From contig CAXTMV010000002.1 of the NCBI GenBank assembly GCA_964245425.1, positions 1 to 64,000 of the forward strand: a stretch of 64,000 nucleotides of DNA, given 5' to 3'. The position numbers and the translations under genes were made by a program. The notes beneath the pieces were generated by a model. The model was not told where the DNA came from and did no database searches. It was given only the letters and a program-made list of their open reading frames with translations. This stretch comes from JACMLD01 sp964245425 (GTDB lineage Bacteria; Bacteroidota; Bacteroidia; Chitinophagales; Chitinophagaceae). Below, piece after piece: positions 27,668 to 35,248 of this stretch. How positions within the stretch are numbered: position 1 is the first letter of the stretch; the number at the start of each line of letters is the position of its first letter.

Positions 27668-29206
27668 CTAGTAAAAATAATGCAGCAGCCTCACCTGCAG
27701 CATCGACTGAAAGCTCAAGCCGGTGCCGCCGGTATCCAGTTGCCCGCCGCTGATGCTCAGCGTAGCAACGCCCTGCAGCATGGTAGTGGCATTCAAAAAA
27801 TAATAGCCAGACAGATCTCCGGAAGGTCCCAGAAACAGGGAATGTTCATGGTAGGGAGGCATGCTTACATAAGAGGTACTCAACCGGACGGTGCCTTCAA
27901 TGGCCGACCTGTTATTTGGATAATACCCCATACCCGCTTTTGCATACAGGTAAACAAAACTCTCCTTGTTGAACTGTGTTCCTTTCTCAAAATAATCCGG
28001 CAACTGCCGGTAAAAAAGATTGGCGGCCAGTATTTTTTGCCATTTGAGATCCTGTGCAATATGTTTTTCTATGCCCACCTGTACTTCTGGCATGGCGCTA
28101 AAATAAAAAGGCTTACCGCTTTGGTTAAACGCTGATTTGCCGGCTGAATAGCTCGCGAGGTTGCTGAAGTTGGCCGTTACATAATAGGTAAGGCCGTTAA
28201 ACCGCGGTGTCTGCGCAGAAGAGCCCGACAGGATAAGTTGTGCCTGGCTGAACAGATCCCAGGCCAGCGACCTGGCAGGCCTTCCGAAAGGCTGATAACC
28301 CAGGCCCAATACATCCGGCGTTTCGCCCAATGCAGTGTTATAAACTGGGTTATTAACGGCTTGCTGATAATAGTTCAGGGAAAAATCATTGTCGAAATTG
28401 CTATTCATAAAAGTGGGCACACCGGTAAGATCATTATTGAAAGAAAAGAACAGGTTGTCGTTAATGATATTGAAAACCCTGATATCCGTCTGCGTTAATA
28501 CATGGTTGGCATGCAAAAAAGAATCTACCTGCGCCAGTTCATATTCTGTTCTGTTGCGATAATCGAATACCCGTTTGTTTTTGGTGGCAGTGATAACTTT
28601 TGCCAGGCCATTGGCTACTTCCTTATCTACCTTGCCTATTTTTTTTGCTGCGTACAAATCATTCAATATAAAAAGAGCGGTCTGGGCATCCCCTATATTC
28701 TCCAGCCGTCCACGACCGATGCCACCTGATACTCCCGCACTTAAGCCCCTGAAATTATTTTGGCCGTGCGTTACATAGTCTACTTCTCCGTTTACCGCAT
28801 AGCCATATTGGTAAAAGAAATCTTTCTTATATACATGCACCTGGTTGCCAAAGTCGAGCCTCGGGCTGAACCGGAAAAAAGAGCTGTCGGCACCCGATAC
28901 ACTGGTACTGCCAACGGTGTAATTGTTGCCATAACCAAGGTCGAGTCCGGCGTCGGCCGTTATTACCTGTTGCCGGGTGTCGGTGGAAAAAGTTTTTACG
29001 TAGCTGGCATTGGCATCCAATGAAGTATTATTACCGCCTTTTTGTTTAGTGGCAATGCCACCGCCACCTGAAAAATTGCCATTTACCTGCAGCGCACGGT
29101 AACCATCGGTACGGTATTTATAATCGCTCAGTTTAAAATCGGTTACCTGCGCTTTTAGCAGCCGGCAACACCCTAATAATAAAAGGAAAATGAATAGCTT
29201 TCTCAT
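27668..29206 (-). CDS. Large predicted outer-membrane protein of unknown function
   Basis: 512 residues with a signal peptide (LFIFLLLLGCCRLLKAQ). The mature part has a Gly-rich stretch (GNFSGGGGIATKQKGGN), repeated aromatic strands (FFYQYGYAVNGEVDYVTHG, LTYYVTANFSNLASY, GYYFLNATTMLQGVATLSI) and ends in a terminal aromatic residue (VRLLHYFY), as outer-membrane barrels do. A soluble helical insert (residues about 170-240, DLYAAKKIGKVDKEVANGL) interrupts it. No family was recognised. It is 77 bases downstream of the two tandem small secreted-protein genes in the same direction and may be expressed with them. Confidence 0.7.
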   Translation of the reverse strand: MRKLFIFLLLLGCCRLLKAQVTDFKLSDYKYRTDGYRALQVNGNFSGGGGIATKQKGGNNTSLDANASYVKTFSTDTRQQVITADAGLDLGYGNNYTVGSTSVSGADSSFFRFSPRLDFGNQVHVYKKDFFYQYGYAVNGEVDYVTHGQNNFRGLSAGVSGGIGRGRLENIGDAQTALFILNDLYAAKKIGKVDKEVANGLAKVITATKNKRVFDYRNRTEYELAQVDSFLHANHVLTQTDIRVFNIINDNLFFSFNNDLTGVPTFMNSNFDNDFSLNYYQQAVNNPVYNTALGETPDVLGLGYQPFGRPARSLAWDLFSQAQLILSGSSAQTPRFNGLTYYVTANFSNLASYSAGKSAFNQSGKPFYFSAMPEVQVGIEKHIAQDLKWQKILAANLFYRQLPDYFEKGTQFNKESFVYLYAKAGMGYYPNNRSAIEGTVRLSTSYVSMPPYHEHSLFLGPSGDLSGYYFLNATTMLQGVATLSISGGQLDTGGTGLSFQSMLQVRLLHYFY

Positions 29207-29240
29207 AAAAAAAGTTTGATTTAGATGACGAGAATGAAAT

Positions 29241-29659
29241 TCATATTTTGTGTTGGTGCCGGCAATACGACTTTTGGATGATATCAGCCTGCATAGCCCA
29301 GCCCGAATCCGCGGGAAAGGCTGATGGGTTTTTTAGCGGAATGGTTGATGGGTTTCACGGTATTGGCAGGAGCAGCATTCATTTGCAGACCTATGGGATA
29401 TTGTCTGCCAATAGCACCCAGGGGCGATGAAAGCCGCCCTGGCACAGGCTGTGATAACGGCAGACTACCGGCTGCCAATAGCAACCCGAAAACTAGTGAT
29501 CTCATACATGTTTGGTTTAGAAAGGTTATAACCAAAAATGCCATTCTGTGCCGGGATCCGCAATAGTACTTTAGTATGATATTAGCCCGCGTAGCCAAGT
29601 CCGAATCCGCGAGACAGGCTAATAGGTTTTTTAGCAGGATGATCGATGGGCTTGACGGT
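29241..29659. repeat. Tandem-duplicated block, two diverged copies about 298 bases apart
   Basis: The 3' part of one small gene plus about 45 bases downstream of it (29539-29659) aligns with the same part of the next gene (29241-29361) at an offset of 298 bases. Coding identity is high; the downstream spacer is about 60% identical over 40 bases. It is an old duplication in which the coding part stayed constrained. Confidence 0.7.
29284..29505 (-). CDS. Small secreted protein, tandem copy A (C-terminal AKKPISLSRGFGLGYAG)
   Basis: 73 residues from the ATG at 29505, which gives a signal-like start (MRSLVFGLLLAAGSLPLS); longer in-frame starts would read through the spacer and are disfavoured. 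After a short variable middle it ends in NHSAKKPISLSRGFGLGYAG. The last 17 residues are identical to those of the next copy upstream, while the rest is nearly unalignable. Eight of the 17 codons differ, all synonymously, so the tail is under strong protein-level selection. No family is recognised. The layout resembles an exported precursor with a functional C-terminal peptide (inference). Confidence 0.68.
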   Translation of the reverse strand: MRSLVFGLLLAAGSLPLSQPVPGRLSSPLGAIGRQYPIGLQMNAAPANTVKPINHSAKKPISLSRGFGLGYAG

Positions 29660-29875
29660 AATTTTCGGAACGGAATTGATTGGAATACCTGTAGGGCATT
29701 GTTTGCCGGTAGCCGTCAGCGCAAGGCCGTTTATAAAATCCTGTGCTGATGGAGGGGTGGTTTCTTTTGCCGCTTCCCCGCCCGCAGGCATCCGGTTGGA
29801 TACAAAACCCGCCAGCGACGGCTGCAAGGCCAGCAGGCTGCCATGAAACACCAGTATAAACATTAGCTTTTTCAT
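29582..29875 (-). CDS. Small secreted protein, tandem copy B (C-terminal AKKPISLSRGFGLGYAG)
   Basis: 97 residues from the ATG at 29875, giving a signal peptide (MKKLMFILVFHGSLLALQPS). The mature part has a Gly/Ala/Thr/Pro-rich linker (GGEAAKETTPPSAQDF), one Cys (GKQCPTGIP) and the conserved tail VKPIDHPAKKPISLSRGFGL followed by GYAG. It is the first gene of an apparent unit B, A, outer-membrane protein, with 76- and 77-base spacers. It is divergent from a TPR histidine kinase gene with about 150 bases between the starts. Function unknown. Confidence 0.7.
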   Translation of the reverse strand: MKKLMFILVFHGSLLALQPSLAGFVSNRMPAGGEAAKETTPPSAQDFINGLALTATGKQCPTGIPINSVPKITVKPIDHPAKKPISLSRGFGLGYAG

Positions 29876-30023
29876 AATCGCAGGGTTTAGCATTTGGGGT
29901 ATCGTAAAATTGCATTAGTTGTAGAAGTTGCGCAATAACGCATTTGAGCTATTTTGCCGGCCCTGCCGTTTTGAAGCTTCCTTTGCCTGGAAACGGGATA
30001 TTTTTTATATTTTAGGTATCGTA

Positions 30024-30371
30024 ATGACAATGAACAATACATTCACCTGTCGCAGGCTGCTTTTCGTCTGCATCCTGTTTACCTGTATGGCCGGTACAGC
30101 CCAGACGCACCGGATAGACAGCCTGAAAAAATTGTTGTCGGCCCGGGCAGCAAAACCTGGCAGGCTGGAAACGCTGTTGAACCTCTGTGCTGAAAAAGCA
30201 TCGCTCAACCCCGATTCGCTTTATAACTATGCGCTGGAAGCAAAAGAAATGGCAACTGCAACACACGATGCACTGAACACCTCACTGGCAGAATACTATA
30301 TTGCGTTTCTGCTAAACAGCTGCGTTATGCCGGAACAGAAAAAGAGGTGTATGTTGATTTCTACCTGTTAA
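30024..30371 (+). pseudogene. 5' part of TPR sensor kinase, cut off by an apparent one-base deletion
   Basis: Starting at ATG 30024 (or 30030) this encodes a signal peptide (RLLFVCILFTCMAGTAQ) and the first helices of a TPR array (IDSLKKLLSARAAKPGRLE, LAEYYIAFLL). Near 30308-30313 the TPR-like sequence jumps to the -1 frame, where AKQLRYAGTEKEVYVDFYLL continues it; the original frame stops at 30371. Inserting one base there would restore one kinase of about 670 residues. Whether this is a true mutation or an assembly error cannot be told; a 10-N gap lies 480 bases further on. Confidence 0.7.
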
Positions 30372-32032
30372 AGGCAAGGGCGCTTGATAACCTTACTAAG
30401 ACAAAGGAAGCGCTCGACCTGCTTTACCCGCTTTTAGTGGAGGCGGAAAAACAGGGAGACATGCTGACGGAAATAAAAACAATCAATGTGATGGTGGCTG
30501 TTTTTGTGACCCTGGGCGATGACGAAGAAGCCCGTCGTTGGTGCCTGAAAGCATTGCAATTGTATCCGCCGGGCAATTCATTTGCTTACCGCGAAGCCTA
30601 TAATGTCGCCTTGTCGAACAGCGGTCTTACCAGCCTTCATTTATACGAGTCGGGCGGCGATAAAAAAATGCTTGATTCCGCCGCTTATTATACGGACTTA
30701 TCCATCAGCGTTAGCCGTAGCAATGAGTTGCTGGGTGGTGTTGCTTATGCCCTGGGCCTTAAGGGTACCATGCTGGGTTTTGACAATNNNNNNNNNNAAA
30801 AAACGGAAGGCGAGCAATTACTGCTGGAAAGCCTGGCTACCTACCGCCAGATGGGCAATATGTATTATATCATTAACGCGATGTCTGTACTGGGAAATTT
30901 TTATGCCATTACCAACCAACCGGAGAAAGGCATTGCCATCTGCAAGGAAGGTATTGAGCTCAGTAAGAAATACGTGTTCAATATATTCCTGTACCAAAAC
31001 CTGGCTGCCAATTACAAACTGGCCGGCAATTATAAATTGTTTGGCGAAACGATGGAACAATTGTCTGTTATAAAAGATTCGCTGCACCAGAAAAATTCAG
31101 CCAAGGCCTTGTCGGAGGTGCAGACCCGTTATGAAATGCAGAAAAAAGAAAATACCATCATCCAGCAAAAATATGCGCTGGCAAAAAGGAATTACCTGGC
31201 TTACGGATCGGTAGGCCTGTTATTGGTAGGCAGCATTTTTTCCTTTATCCTGTTCCAGATAAACCGGAAAAAACAACAACTGAAATTGCAAATGATCAAG
31301 GAAGAAGAAAAAAGGCGAAGCGAAATTGCGGTAACCACTGCCGGGGAAAATGAACGCCGGCGCATTGCAGCGGAACTGCATGACAACCTCGGCGGTCAAC
31401 TTAGTTATATCAGCAGTAATATGGATTTCATTATCGATGCGCCCGCGCAGCTGACCGAAGAGGAAAAGAAAAGACACCTGTACAAGGTTAATGAAACGGC
31501 AAAAAGTACCATTGCCGATTTGCGGGAAAGCATCTGGGCGTTAAAGAAACAGCAGGTTGAAATTGATGAACTGGCCGATAAGTTGAAATTGTACGCGCAA
31601 AACCAGCTGTCGCACCGTGCCCAGATGCAGCTGGCCGTACACGAAAACATCCGGCACAAATCAATACTTTCTTCTGCAGAAGCATTGCATGTATTTCGCA
31701 TTTTCCAGGAAGCCATTAACAATGCCCTCAAATATTCAGGGGCTTCAGACATCACTTTATCTATACAAACCGATGAAGACTTTTTATACCAGGTTTTGCT
31801 GGAAGACAATGGCAAAGGGTTTAACCCGGGGATAGCCTACCCGGATCATTATGGGCTTGAAAACATGCGGGAAAGGGCCAAAGACATCCAGGCTACGCTG
31901 GAGCTGACCAGTGAGTTGAATAAAGGAACACAGGTGTTGCTGTCAAAAAGCAGCGTGCCTGTTACAGCTGCCGTTTCAACCGCCGAAAACGGAACGGGCG
32001 CTGTACTGCCGGCCGGAAGCAAAAAGGCATAA
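30347..32032 (+). CDS. TPR sensor histidine kinase (HisKA_3 type), main body in shifted frame
   Basis: 561 residues are open from a GTG at 30347, but the natural N-terminus is the fragment at 30024 in another frame. TPR repeats run to about residue 270 and are interrupted by ten Ns at 30788-30797, which leave the frame intact as written. Then come one membrane helix (YLAYGSVGLLLVGSIFSFIL), a coiled coil, the HisKA_3 box ENERRRIAAELHDNLGGQLS (His345) and an HATPase domain (FQEAINNALKYSGA, LEDNGKGFNPG, GLENMRERAKD). The LuxR-type regulator gene follows 55 bases later and is its likely partner. This kinase type senses through the TPR region; the signal is unknown. Confidence 0.85.
   Translation: MYVDFYLLKARALDNLTKTKEALDLLYPLLVEAEKQGDMLTEIKTINVMVAVFVTLGDDEEARRWCLKALQLYPPGNSFAYREAYNVALSNSGLTSLHLYESGGDKKMLDSAAYYTDLSISVSRSNELLGGVAYALGLKGTMLGFDNXXXXKTEGEQLLLESLATYRQMGNMYYIINAMSVLGNFYAITNQPEKGIAICKEGIELSKKYVFNIFLYQNLAANYKLAGNYKLFGETMEQLSVIKDSLHQKNSAKALSEVQTRYEMQKKENTIIQQKYALAKRNYLAYGSVGLLLVGSIFSFILFQINRKKQQLKLQMIKEEEKRRSEIAVTTAGENERRRIAAELHDNLGGQLSYISSNMDFIIDAPAQLTEEEKKRHLYKVNETAKSTIADLRESIWALKKQQVEIDELADKLKLYAQNQLSHRAQMQLAVHENIRHKSILSSAEALHVFRIFQEAINNALKYSGASDITLSIQTDEDFLYQVLLEDNGKGFNPGIAYPDHYGLENMRERAKDIQATLELTSELNKGTQVLLSKSSVPVTAAVSTAENGTGAVLPAGSKKA
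30788..30797. other. Assembly gap (10 Ns) inside the TPR kinase gene
   Basis: Ten Ns are a scaffold join of unstated true size. Coding potential on both sides stays in the same frame, so the real missing length is probably 10 bases plus a multiple of three. Confidence 0.95.
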
Positions 32033-32087
32033 TAACACAAATGAGGTATTGTAGTATCATCCGGGAAAAAGCAATTTGCAGTATATT

Positions 32088-32759
32088 ATGAAAATTCCCA
32101 TTGCCATTGTAGACGACAAATCGCAGAACAGGGCATCTCTGTGCGAGCAGATCAAGTATTCCAATGATATTGAAGTGCTTTTTACCGCCGCCAACGGCAT
32201 ACAGTTCCTGGAAAGAATGAAAGAACTGGTCACCACTGTATTTCCGCTGGTGGTACTGATGGATATAGAAATGCCGGAAATGGATGGCATACAGACCGTA
32301 CAATACGCCCATGCGCTTTATCCGGAGATAAAATTCCTGATGCTGACCGTTTTTGACGATGACGATAAAATATTTGAAGCCATTAAAGCCGGTGCCTGCG
32401 GCTATTTGCTGAAAGACGAAAAAATTTCGGTGATCACGGATTATATCAAGCAGCTGGTAGAAATTGGTGGCGTGCCCATGAGCCCGCGCATTGCCCGCAA
32501 GGCCATGGATCTTTTAATGAAGGCTTCTATTCCGGAACAAGTTGCAACCGCGGCCTCGGGCAGCCTGTTATATGAATTGTCTAAGAGAGAGTCGGAAGTG
32601 TTGAAATTACTGGTAGACGGGCTCGACTACCGGAACATTGCAGAAAAATTATTCCTGAGTTCCCATACGGTACGCAAGCATATTGCCAATATCTACGAGA
32701 AACTACATGTCAGCTCAAAAGCCCAGGCCATAAAAATCGCCACCAGCAGCCGGTTATAG
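32088..32759 (+). CDS. Response regulator, NarL/LuxR type
   Basis: 223 residues from the ATG at 32088, which opens directly on the receiver (MKIPIAIVDDKSQNRASL). The phospho-acceptor is Asp59 in VVLMDIEMPEMDG; the conserved Lys is in GYLLKDEKI. The LuxR helix-turn-helix is SKRESEVLKLLVDGLDYRNI ... TVRKHIANIYEKLHV. It follows the TPR kinase gene in the same direction. It ends two bases before the stop of the convergent Rrf2 gene, so the two transcription units overlap in their untranslated ends. Confidence 0.92.
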   Translation: MKIPIAIVDDKSQNRASLCEQIKYSNDIEVLFTAANGIQFLERMKELVTTVFPLVVLMDIEMPEMDGIQTVQYAHALYPEIKFLMLTVFDDDDKIFEAIKAGACGYLLKDEKISVITDYIKQLVEIGGVPMSPRIARKAMDLLMKASIPEQVATAASGSLLYELSKRESEVLKLLVDGLDYRNIAEKLFLSSHTVRKHIANIYEKLHVSSKAQAIKIATSSRL

Positions 32760-32761
32760 TG

Positions 32762-33220
32762 TTATGGCTGTTCAAGCAGGCGGTTCAAAAAATTAGCCGG
32801 TTGTTTTTCAGGGCTGGCCAGTTCATGCAATGTTATTTTATCAAGCAACTGGTCTACCGTAAACTGGATCATTTGCCAGAGAGAACGCGCAGAACAATCA
32901 ACTGAATTGGTGCACAGCTTCAGCGAACCGGCATGCTGGCCGCAAAAATCCTGGTCGAACAATACGCCGCCCAATACTTTCAGCACTTCCTTAATACCGA
33001 TCTCCCGGGCTGGCTTGGCCAGCATATAACCACCTTTGAGCCCGGGCGTACTATTGATAAATCCGCCCATCCGCAGAATACGGGTCAGCTTGGCCACATA
33101 GTGACTGCTCAGGCCTTCCGTTTCGCTTAGCTGGGGAATACTGAGGCCTGCTGAATCCCTGCATCCTGCTATGCGGATCAGGATACGCAGACCATATTCT
33201 TCCTGTGCGGTTATTTTCAT
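32762..33220 (-). CDS. Rrf2/IscR-type regulator of the SUF operon
   Basis: 152 residues. The N-terminal winged helix is typical of Rrf2 (QEEYGLRILIRIAG, LSETEGLSSHYVAKLTRILR, GLKGGYMLAKP). Three cysteines, Cys93, Cys103 and Cys109, follow in the C-x9-C-x5-C order expected for an Fe-S cluster ligand set, slightly wider than the C-x5-C-x5-C of E. coli IscR. It is the last gene of the suf cluster, 17 bases after the MIP18-like gene, so it probably senses Fe-S status and feeds back on the operon. Confidence 0.9.
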   Translation of the reverse strand: MKITAQEEYGLRILIRIAGCRDSAGLSIPQLSETEGLSSHYVAKLTRILRMGGFINSTPGLKGGYMLAKPAREIGIKEVLKVLGGVLFDQDFCGQHAGSLKLCTNSVDCSARSLWQMIQFTVDQLLDKITLHELASPEKQPANFLNRLLEQP

Positions 33221-33237
33221 AAATAATTTTTAGTCAT

Positions 33238-33549
33238 TTACAGGTATCCCAGTTCCAATTGTGCGGCTTCCGACATCATGCTTTTGTTCCAGGCGGGGGT
33301 CCAGGTTACCGATACGTATACATCATGCACTCCTTCAATGGCCCTCACTTTCTGATCCACTTCCACCGGTATCGATTGTGCTGCCGGGCAGGCTGGCGAA
33401 GTAAGCGTCATGACAATCTGCACATTGTTAACCGGCAAAATATCGATCTCGTAAATAAGGCCCAGTTCATAAATATTGACCGGTATTTCCGGATCAAAAA
33501 TGTTCTGAAGACATTCAATTATTTTTTCTTTCAATTCTGCTGTTTCCAT
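33238..33549 (-). CDS. MIP18/DUF59 family Fe-S assembly factor (SufT-like)
   Basis: 103 residues covering a full DUF59 domain: IIECLQNIFDPEIPVNIYEL, then MTLTSPACPAAQSIPVEV with the family's reactive Cys, and VSVTWTPAWNKSMMSEAAQL. Members help deliver or mature Fe-S clusters in the cytosol. It is embedded in the suf operon, three bases after sufE and 17 bases before the Rrf2 gene. Confidence 0.9.
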   Translation of the reverse strand: METAELKEKIIECLQNIFDPEIPVNIYELGLIYEIDILPVNNVQIVMTLTSPACPAAQSIPVEVDQKVRAIEGVHDVYVSVTWTPAWNKSMMSEAAQLELGYL

Positions 33550-33552
33550 AAC

Positions 33553-34002
33553 TTATGCGTTTGCAGGGTTCTTTATTTTATAGGCCAGTGCATAGTTTTT
33601 CATCTGTTTCACCATGGCCAGTAACCCGTTTGAACGGGTTTGTGCCAGGGCAGTGCGCATTCCGATCTCATTTATAAAATCGAGCCGGGCTTCGATGATC
33701 TCATCAGGCGTTCTGCCAGACAATACCCGTATCAGCATACTGATAAGCCCTTTTGTGATAACAGAATTGCTGTCGGCTTTAAAAAAGACCTTGCCATCGG
33801 TAAAATCAGCCGCCAGCCATACGGTAGACTGGCAACCTTTTATTATGTTCTCGGCTTTCTTATACTGGTCATCGAGTGCAGGCAATCTTTTTCCCATATC
33901 AATAATAAATTCATACTTCTCATTTTCGCCCCAGGCATCAAGAAGCTCAAATTCACCTGTAATTTCCTTTTCTACTTCTGCTATGGTTAATGCTGCACTC
34001 AT
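33553..34002 (-). CDS. sufE: SufE family sulfur acceptor
   Basis: 149 residues from the ATG at 34002; a longer frame to 34038 would overlap sufS and adds no SufE sequence. The catalytic sulfur-accepting Cys57 lies in IIKGCQSTVWL, followed by the usual SNSVITKGLISMLIRVLSGR and a final TRSNGLLAMVKQMKNYA. It takes persulfide sulfur from SufS and passes it to SufBCD. One base separates its start codon from the end of sufS. Confidence 0.93.
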   Translation of the reverse strand: MSAALTIAEVEKEITGEFELLDAWGENEKYEFIIDMGKRLPALDDQYKKAENIIKGCQSTVWLAADFTDGKVFFKADSNSVITKGLISMLIRVLSGRTPDEIIEARLDFINEIGMRTALAQTRSNGLLAMVKQMKNYALAYKIKNPANA

Positions 34003-34003
34003 T

Positions 34004-35248
34004 TTACAATAACATTTTAATGGCTTTGTGCAAACCATTCACCAGCGCATCCACTTCTTCTATTGTATTGTAGACAGCGAATGAAGCCCTGGTGGTGCCA
34101 TCTATGCCGTAGCGGTCCATTAAAGGTTGCGCGCAATGATGGCCTGTACGAACCGCAATGCCCCTGTTGTCGAGCAGCATGCCGATATCCTGGGAGTGTA
34201 CTTTGTCTATGACAAAAGATACCAGGCTTGTTTTCTTTTTTGCGTTGCCGATAATGGTTAGACCGGGCACCTGTTGAAGCGCTGCCGTTGCGTAATGTAA
34301 CAGTTCATCCTCGTGTCGGCTCACCTGTTCTTTGCCCAGCTGGTTTACAAAATCAATAGCTGTTTTAAAAGCAATGGTATCCGCGATATTGGGCGTGCCG
34401 GCCTCGTATTTATAAGGCAGGTCGGCATACGTGGTTTTACCAAAGCTCACTTCCCTGATCATTTCACCACCACCCTGGAATACCGGCATTGATTCAAGCA
34501 GGTGGCGCTTGCCGTACAGGACGCCCACCCCCGTTGGACCGTATAACTTATGCGCAGAAAACGCAAAGAAATCGGCATCCATCTCCTGCACGTCAATGGG
34601 CAGGTGCACGGCAGACTGCGCGCCGTCTACCAGCACCAATGCGCCGGTTCTGTGTGCGGCGGCAATCATTTCCTTTACCGGGTTGATGGTGCCCATTGCA
34701 TTAGACACCTGCACAACAGATACCAGTTTTGTTTTGGGGCCCAGTAATTTTTCATATTCCTCCATCAGCAATTCCCCGTCGTCATTAATGGGGATCACTT
34801 TTAATACAGCGCCTTTTTCTTCGCACAAAATCTGCCAGGGAACAATATTGGAATGGTGTTCCATGGTAGAAATAATGATCTCGTCGCCGGCGCTGATATG
34901 CTGACGGCCCCAGGTATACGCCACCAGGTTGATACTTTCCGTTGTACCGCGGGTAAAAATGACCTCTTCCGTGCCGGCAGCATTGATAAACTGTTGTACG
35001 GCACCGCGGGTGGCTTCAAAAGCTGCCGTGGCTTCTTCTGCCAGGGTATGAATACCGCGGTGAATATTTGCATTATAGCCCGAGTAATAACTGGTCAGCG
35101 CATCAATAACTACCTGTGGTTTCTGCGAAGTGGCTGCATTGTCAAGGTATACCAGCGGCATCCCTTTTACCAGGCGGCGCAGTATGGGGAATTGCCCGCG
35201 GAGGGCGTCTATATCAAGTTCATGTTGTATGGCTTCCGTAGCGGTCAT
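34004..35248 (-). CDS. sufS: SufS-type cysteine desulfurase
   Basis: 414 residues, full length. PLP is bound by Lys234 in FAFSAHKLYGPTGVGVLYG. The catalytic Cys372 is in RTGHHCAQPLM, in the rigid class II arrangement that needs SufE. VYLDNAATSQKP and TTESINLVAYTWG are the cofactor and dimer motifs. It converts Cys to Ala and hands the persulfide to SufE, encoded next. Its start overlaps sufD by four bases (ATGA), so translation is coupled. Confidence 0.95.
   Translation of the reverse strand: MTATEAIQHELDIDALRGQFPILRRLVKGMPLVYLDNAATSQKPQVVIDALTSYYSGYNANIHRGIHTLAEEATAAFEATRGAVQQFINAAGTEEVIFTRGTTESINLVAYTWGRQHISAGDEIIISTMEHHSNIVPWQILCEEKGAVLKVIPINDDGELLMEEYEKLLGPKTKLVSVVQVSNAMGTINPVKEMIAAAHRTGALVLVDGAQSAVHLPIDVQEMDADFFAFSAHKLYGPTGVGVLYGKRHLLESMPVFQGGGEMIREVSFGKTTYADLPYKYEAGTPNIADTIAFKTAIDFVNQLGKEQVSRHEDELLHYATAALQQVPGLTIIGNAKKKTSLVSFVIDKVHSQDIGMLLDNRGIAVRTGHHCAQPLMDRYGIDGTTRASFAVYNTIEEVDALVNGLHKAIKMLL

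Noticed and set aside
29324..29566. Plus-strand open frame opposite the tandem small-protein genes
   Set aside because: The minus-strand reading shows synonymous-only divergence between copies, so the minus strand is the coding one; this frame is its shadow.
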